Positions 63,073 to 64,000 of a stretch of DNA of 64,000 nucleotides are shown piece by piece. The stretch lies in assembly GCA_964588795.1 (NCBI GenBank), contig CAZPQN010000004.1, forward strand, positions 39,379 to 103,378. The letters run 5' to 3'. A program made the position numbers and the translations under genes. The notes beneath the pieces are model-generated. The model made no database searches and was not told the DNA's origin. It worked only from the letters and a program-made list of their open reading frames with translations. This DNA is from CAZPQN01 sp964588795 (lineage in GTDB: Bacteria; Fidelibacterota; UBA2242). Each line of letters opens with the position of its first letter. The stretch's first letter is position 1.

Positions 63073-64000
63073 ATGAAACTGGTCATTCAAATCCCCTGTT
63101 TTAATGAAGAACAGACGATCGCCGCCACGCTGGCCGATTTGCCCCGCACGATACCCGGCATTGATGACATCGAAATCCTAATTATTGACGATGGCAGTTC
63201 CGATCGCACCGTTGAAACCGCCCGACAAGCTGGTGTCCGGCATTTTGTCCGGCACACCCAAAATCTCGGACTGGCGCGTGCCTTTCAACACGGTTTGGAA
63301 AAAAGTTTGCAACTCGGCGCCGATATCATCGTCAATACCGATGCCGATAATCAATATAAAGGCTCCGACATCGCCCGCCTCGTACAGCCGATCCTCAATA
63401 AAAAAGCCGAGATCGTGATTGGTGACCGCCAGATTGACAAAATTCACGAATTTTCCTGGCTAAAAAAGCGACTTCAGAAACTCGGCAGTTATGTCGTCAG
63501 GAAAGTATCCCAAACCAAAATCCCGGACACGACCAGCGGTTTCAGAGCTTACAGTCGCGAGGCCGCCTTGCACATGAACATTATCTCAACTTTTTCTTAC
63601 ACCCTCGAAACCATTATCGAAGCCGGGCAGAAAGACATTCCTATCATCAGCGTTCCCATCGAAAGCAATAAAACCGAGCGCCCGTCGCGCCTTTTTAAAA
63701 GCAATGGCTATTACATCAAACGTTCATTCGCCACAATTATCCGCATTTATACCATGTACCAGCCGCTAAGAGTATTTTTTTACACCGGAATGACAACTCT
63801 GGGTGTTGGACTGTTTCTATCACTACGTTATATAGTTTTCATGCTCATCGGCCAAGGCAAGGGACACGTTCAGTCGGTCATCATCGCTGCAGCATTCCTG
63901 ATCATCGGATTTTTCCTGCTAATGATCGGTCTGCTGGCGGATGTAATTGCCGCCAACCGAAAAATCCTCGAAAATATCCAGTACCAACTTAAAAAGGAAA
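63073..64000 (+). CDS. Family 2 glycosyltransferase, DPM1/GtrB-like, 3' end outside window
   Basis: At least 309 residues; no stop before the window ends. ATG at 63073 after GAGG/AGG. The GT-A fold has 'LVIQIPCFNEEQTIAATLAD', 'ILIIDDGSSDRTVETA', 'NLGLARAFQHGLEKSL', the metal-site 'VNTDADNQY' and 'DTTSGFRAYSREAAL', as in dolichyl-phosphate mannose synthase and polyprenyl-phosphate glycosyltransferases (GtrB, ArnC). Two C-terminal membrane helices follow ('FFYTGMTTLGVGLFLSLRYI', 'VIIAAAFLIIGFFLLMIGLL'). It probably loads a sugar on undecaprenyl phosphate for the polysaccharide locus. Confidence 0.88.
   Translation, partial: MKLVIQIPCFNEEQTIAATLADLPRTIPGIDDIEILIIDDGSSDRTVETARQAGVRHFVRHTQNLGLARAFQHGLEKSLQLGADIIVNTDADNQYKGSDIARLVQPILNKKAEIVIGDRQIDKIHEFSWLKKRLQKLGSYVVRKVSQTKIPDTTSGFRAYSREAALHMNIISTFSYTLETIIEAGQKDIPIISVPIESNKTERPSRLFKSNGYYIKRSFATIIRIYTMYQPLRVFFYTGMTTLGVGLFLSLRYIVFMLIGQGKGHVQSVIIAAAFLIIGFFLLMIGLLADVIAANRKILENIQYQLKKE

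Noticed and set aside
1..64000. CRISPR arrays, IS elements, inverted terminal repeats, prophage genes, defence systems
   Set aside because: I looked for regular direct repeats, transposase motifs and nuclease/toxin pairs and saw none; the repeats that do occur are short and are described above.

Overview
The window reads as chromosome of a Gram-negative, LPS-bearing bacterium of the FCB superphylum, probably a lineage outside Bacteroidota proper (Calditrichota, KSB1 or Marinimicrobia-like; the exact phylum is inference). Grounds: several exported proteins end in a type IX secretion (T9SS) sorting domain of the NPFNP...SGIYFY type; there is a PorV/PorQ-like protein, a carboxypeptidase-regulatory-domain TonB receptor, paired DUF5723-like barrels, an LptF/G permease, and Bacteroidota-like promoters (TTG, 20-21 nt, TAnnTT). 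Gene density is very high: no gene-free stretch reaches 300 nt. No CRISPR array, IS element, prophage or rRNA was seen.

Layout. 1-3.0 kb (+): the 3' end of an NFACT/RqcH-family gene and a two-domain amidase. 3.0-13.1 kb (-): an outer-membrane operon of TonB receptor, large secreted protein, PorV-like protein and T9SS cargo, closed by a clear terminator. 13.1-20.1 kb (-): tRNA-Leu, tig, clpP; then nusB, secA and a T9SS-tailed protein. 20.2-28.9 kb: a NagB/PIG-L fusion, pyruvoyl arginine decarboxylase, a CaCA exchanger, a nuclease-like lipoprotein and a small helical protein on +, nhaC on -, and an LPS-export permease on +. 28.9-47.1 kb (-): mtnP, DUF2905, ileS, dksA-like, rluD, xerC, hpf, hprK and a nucleotidyltransferase, then metK-ahcY followed by two tandem copies of a lipoprotein plus barrel pair. 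47.2-51.9 kb: degP (-), then an HI0933-type flavoprotein and a YgiQ-type radical SAM protein (+). 52.0-64.0 kb (+): a cNMP/FHA sensor, a radical SAM/SPASM-like protein, a response regulator, and an exopolysaccharide locus (Wza-like, Wzc-like, a small membrane protein, O-antigen ligase/polymerase) that runs without a gap into a PqqD-like protein, an HprK-like kinase, a PRMT-like methyltransferase and a family 2 glycosyltransferase cut by the window end.

How the genes work together. SecA carries proteins to the periplasm; PorV-like and T9SS cargo genes use a second, outer-membrane route. metK, ahcY and mtnP cover SAM synthesis and recovery of SAH and MTA; pyruvoyl arginine decarboxylase gives agmatine for polyamines. 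The best candidate for an undescribed system is the 52-64 kb locus, where polysaccharide export genes are translationally coupled to modification-type genes (PqqD-like binder, kinase, and a methyltransferase with a PqqD-like tail). Second is the duplicated lipoprotein/barrel cassette at 28.9-35.7 kb.

Limits: all family calls are from reading motifs by eye; nothing was searched or modelled. Starts were moved to inner codons where a ribosome-binding site or overlap argued for it.
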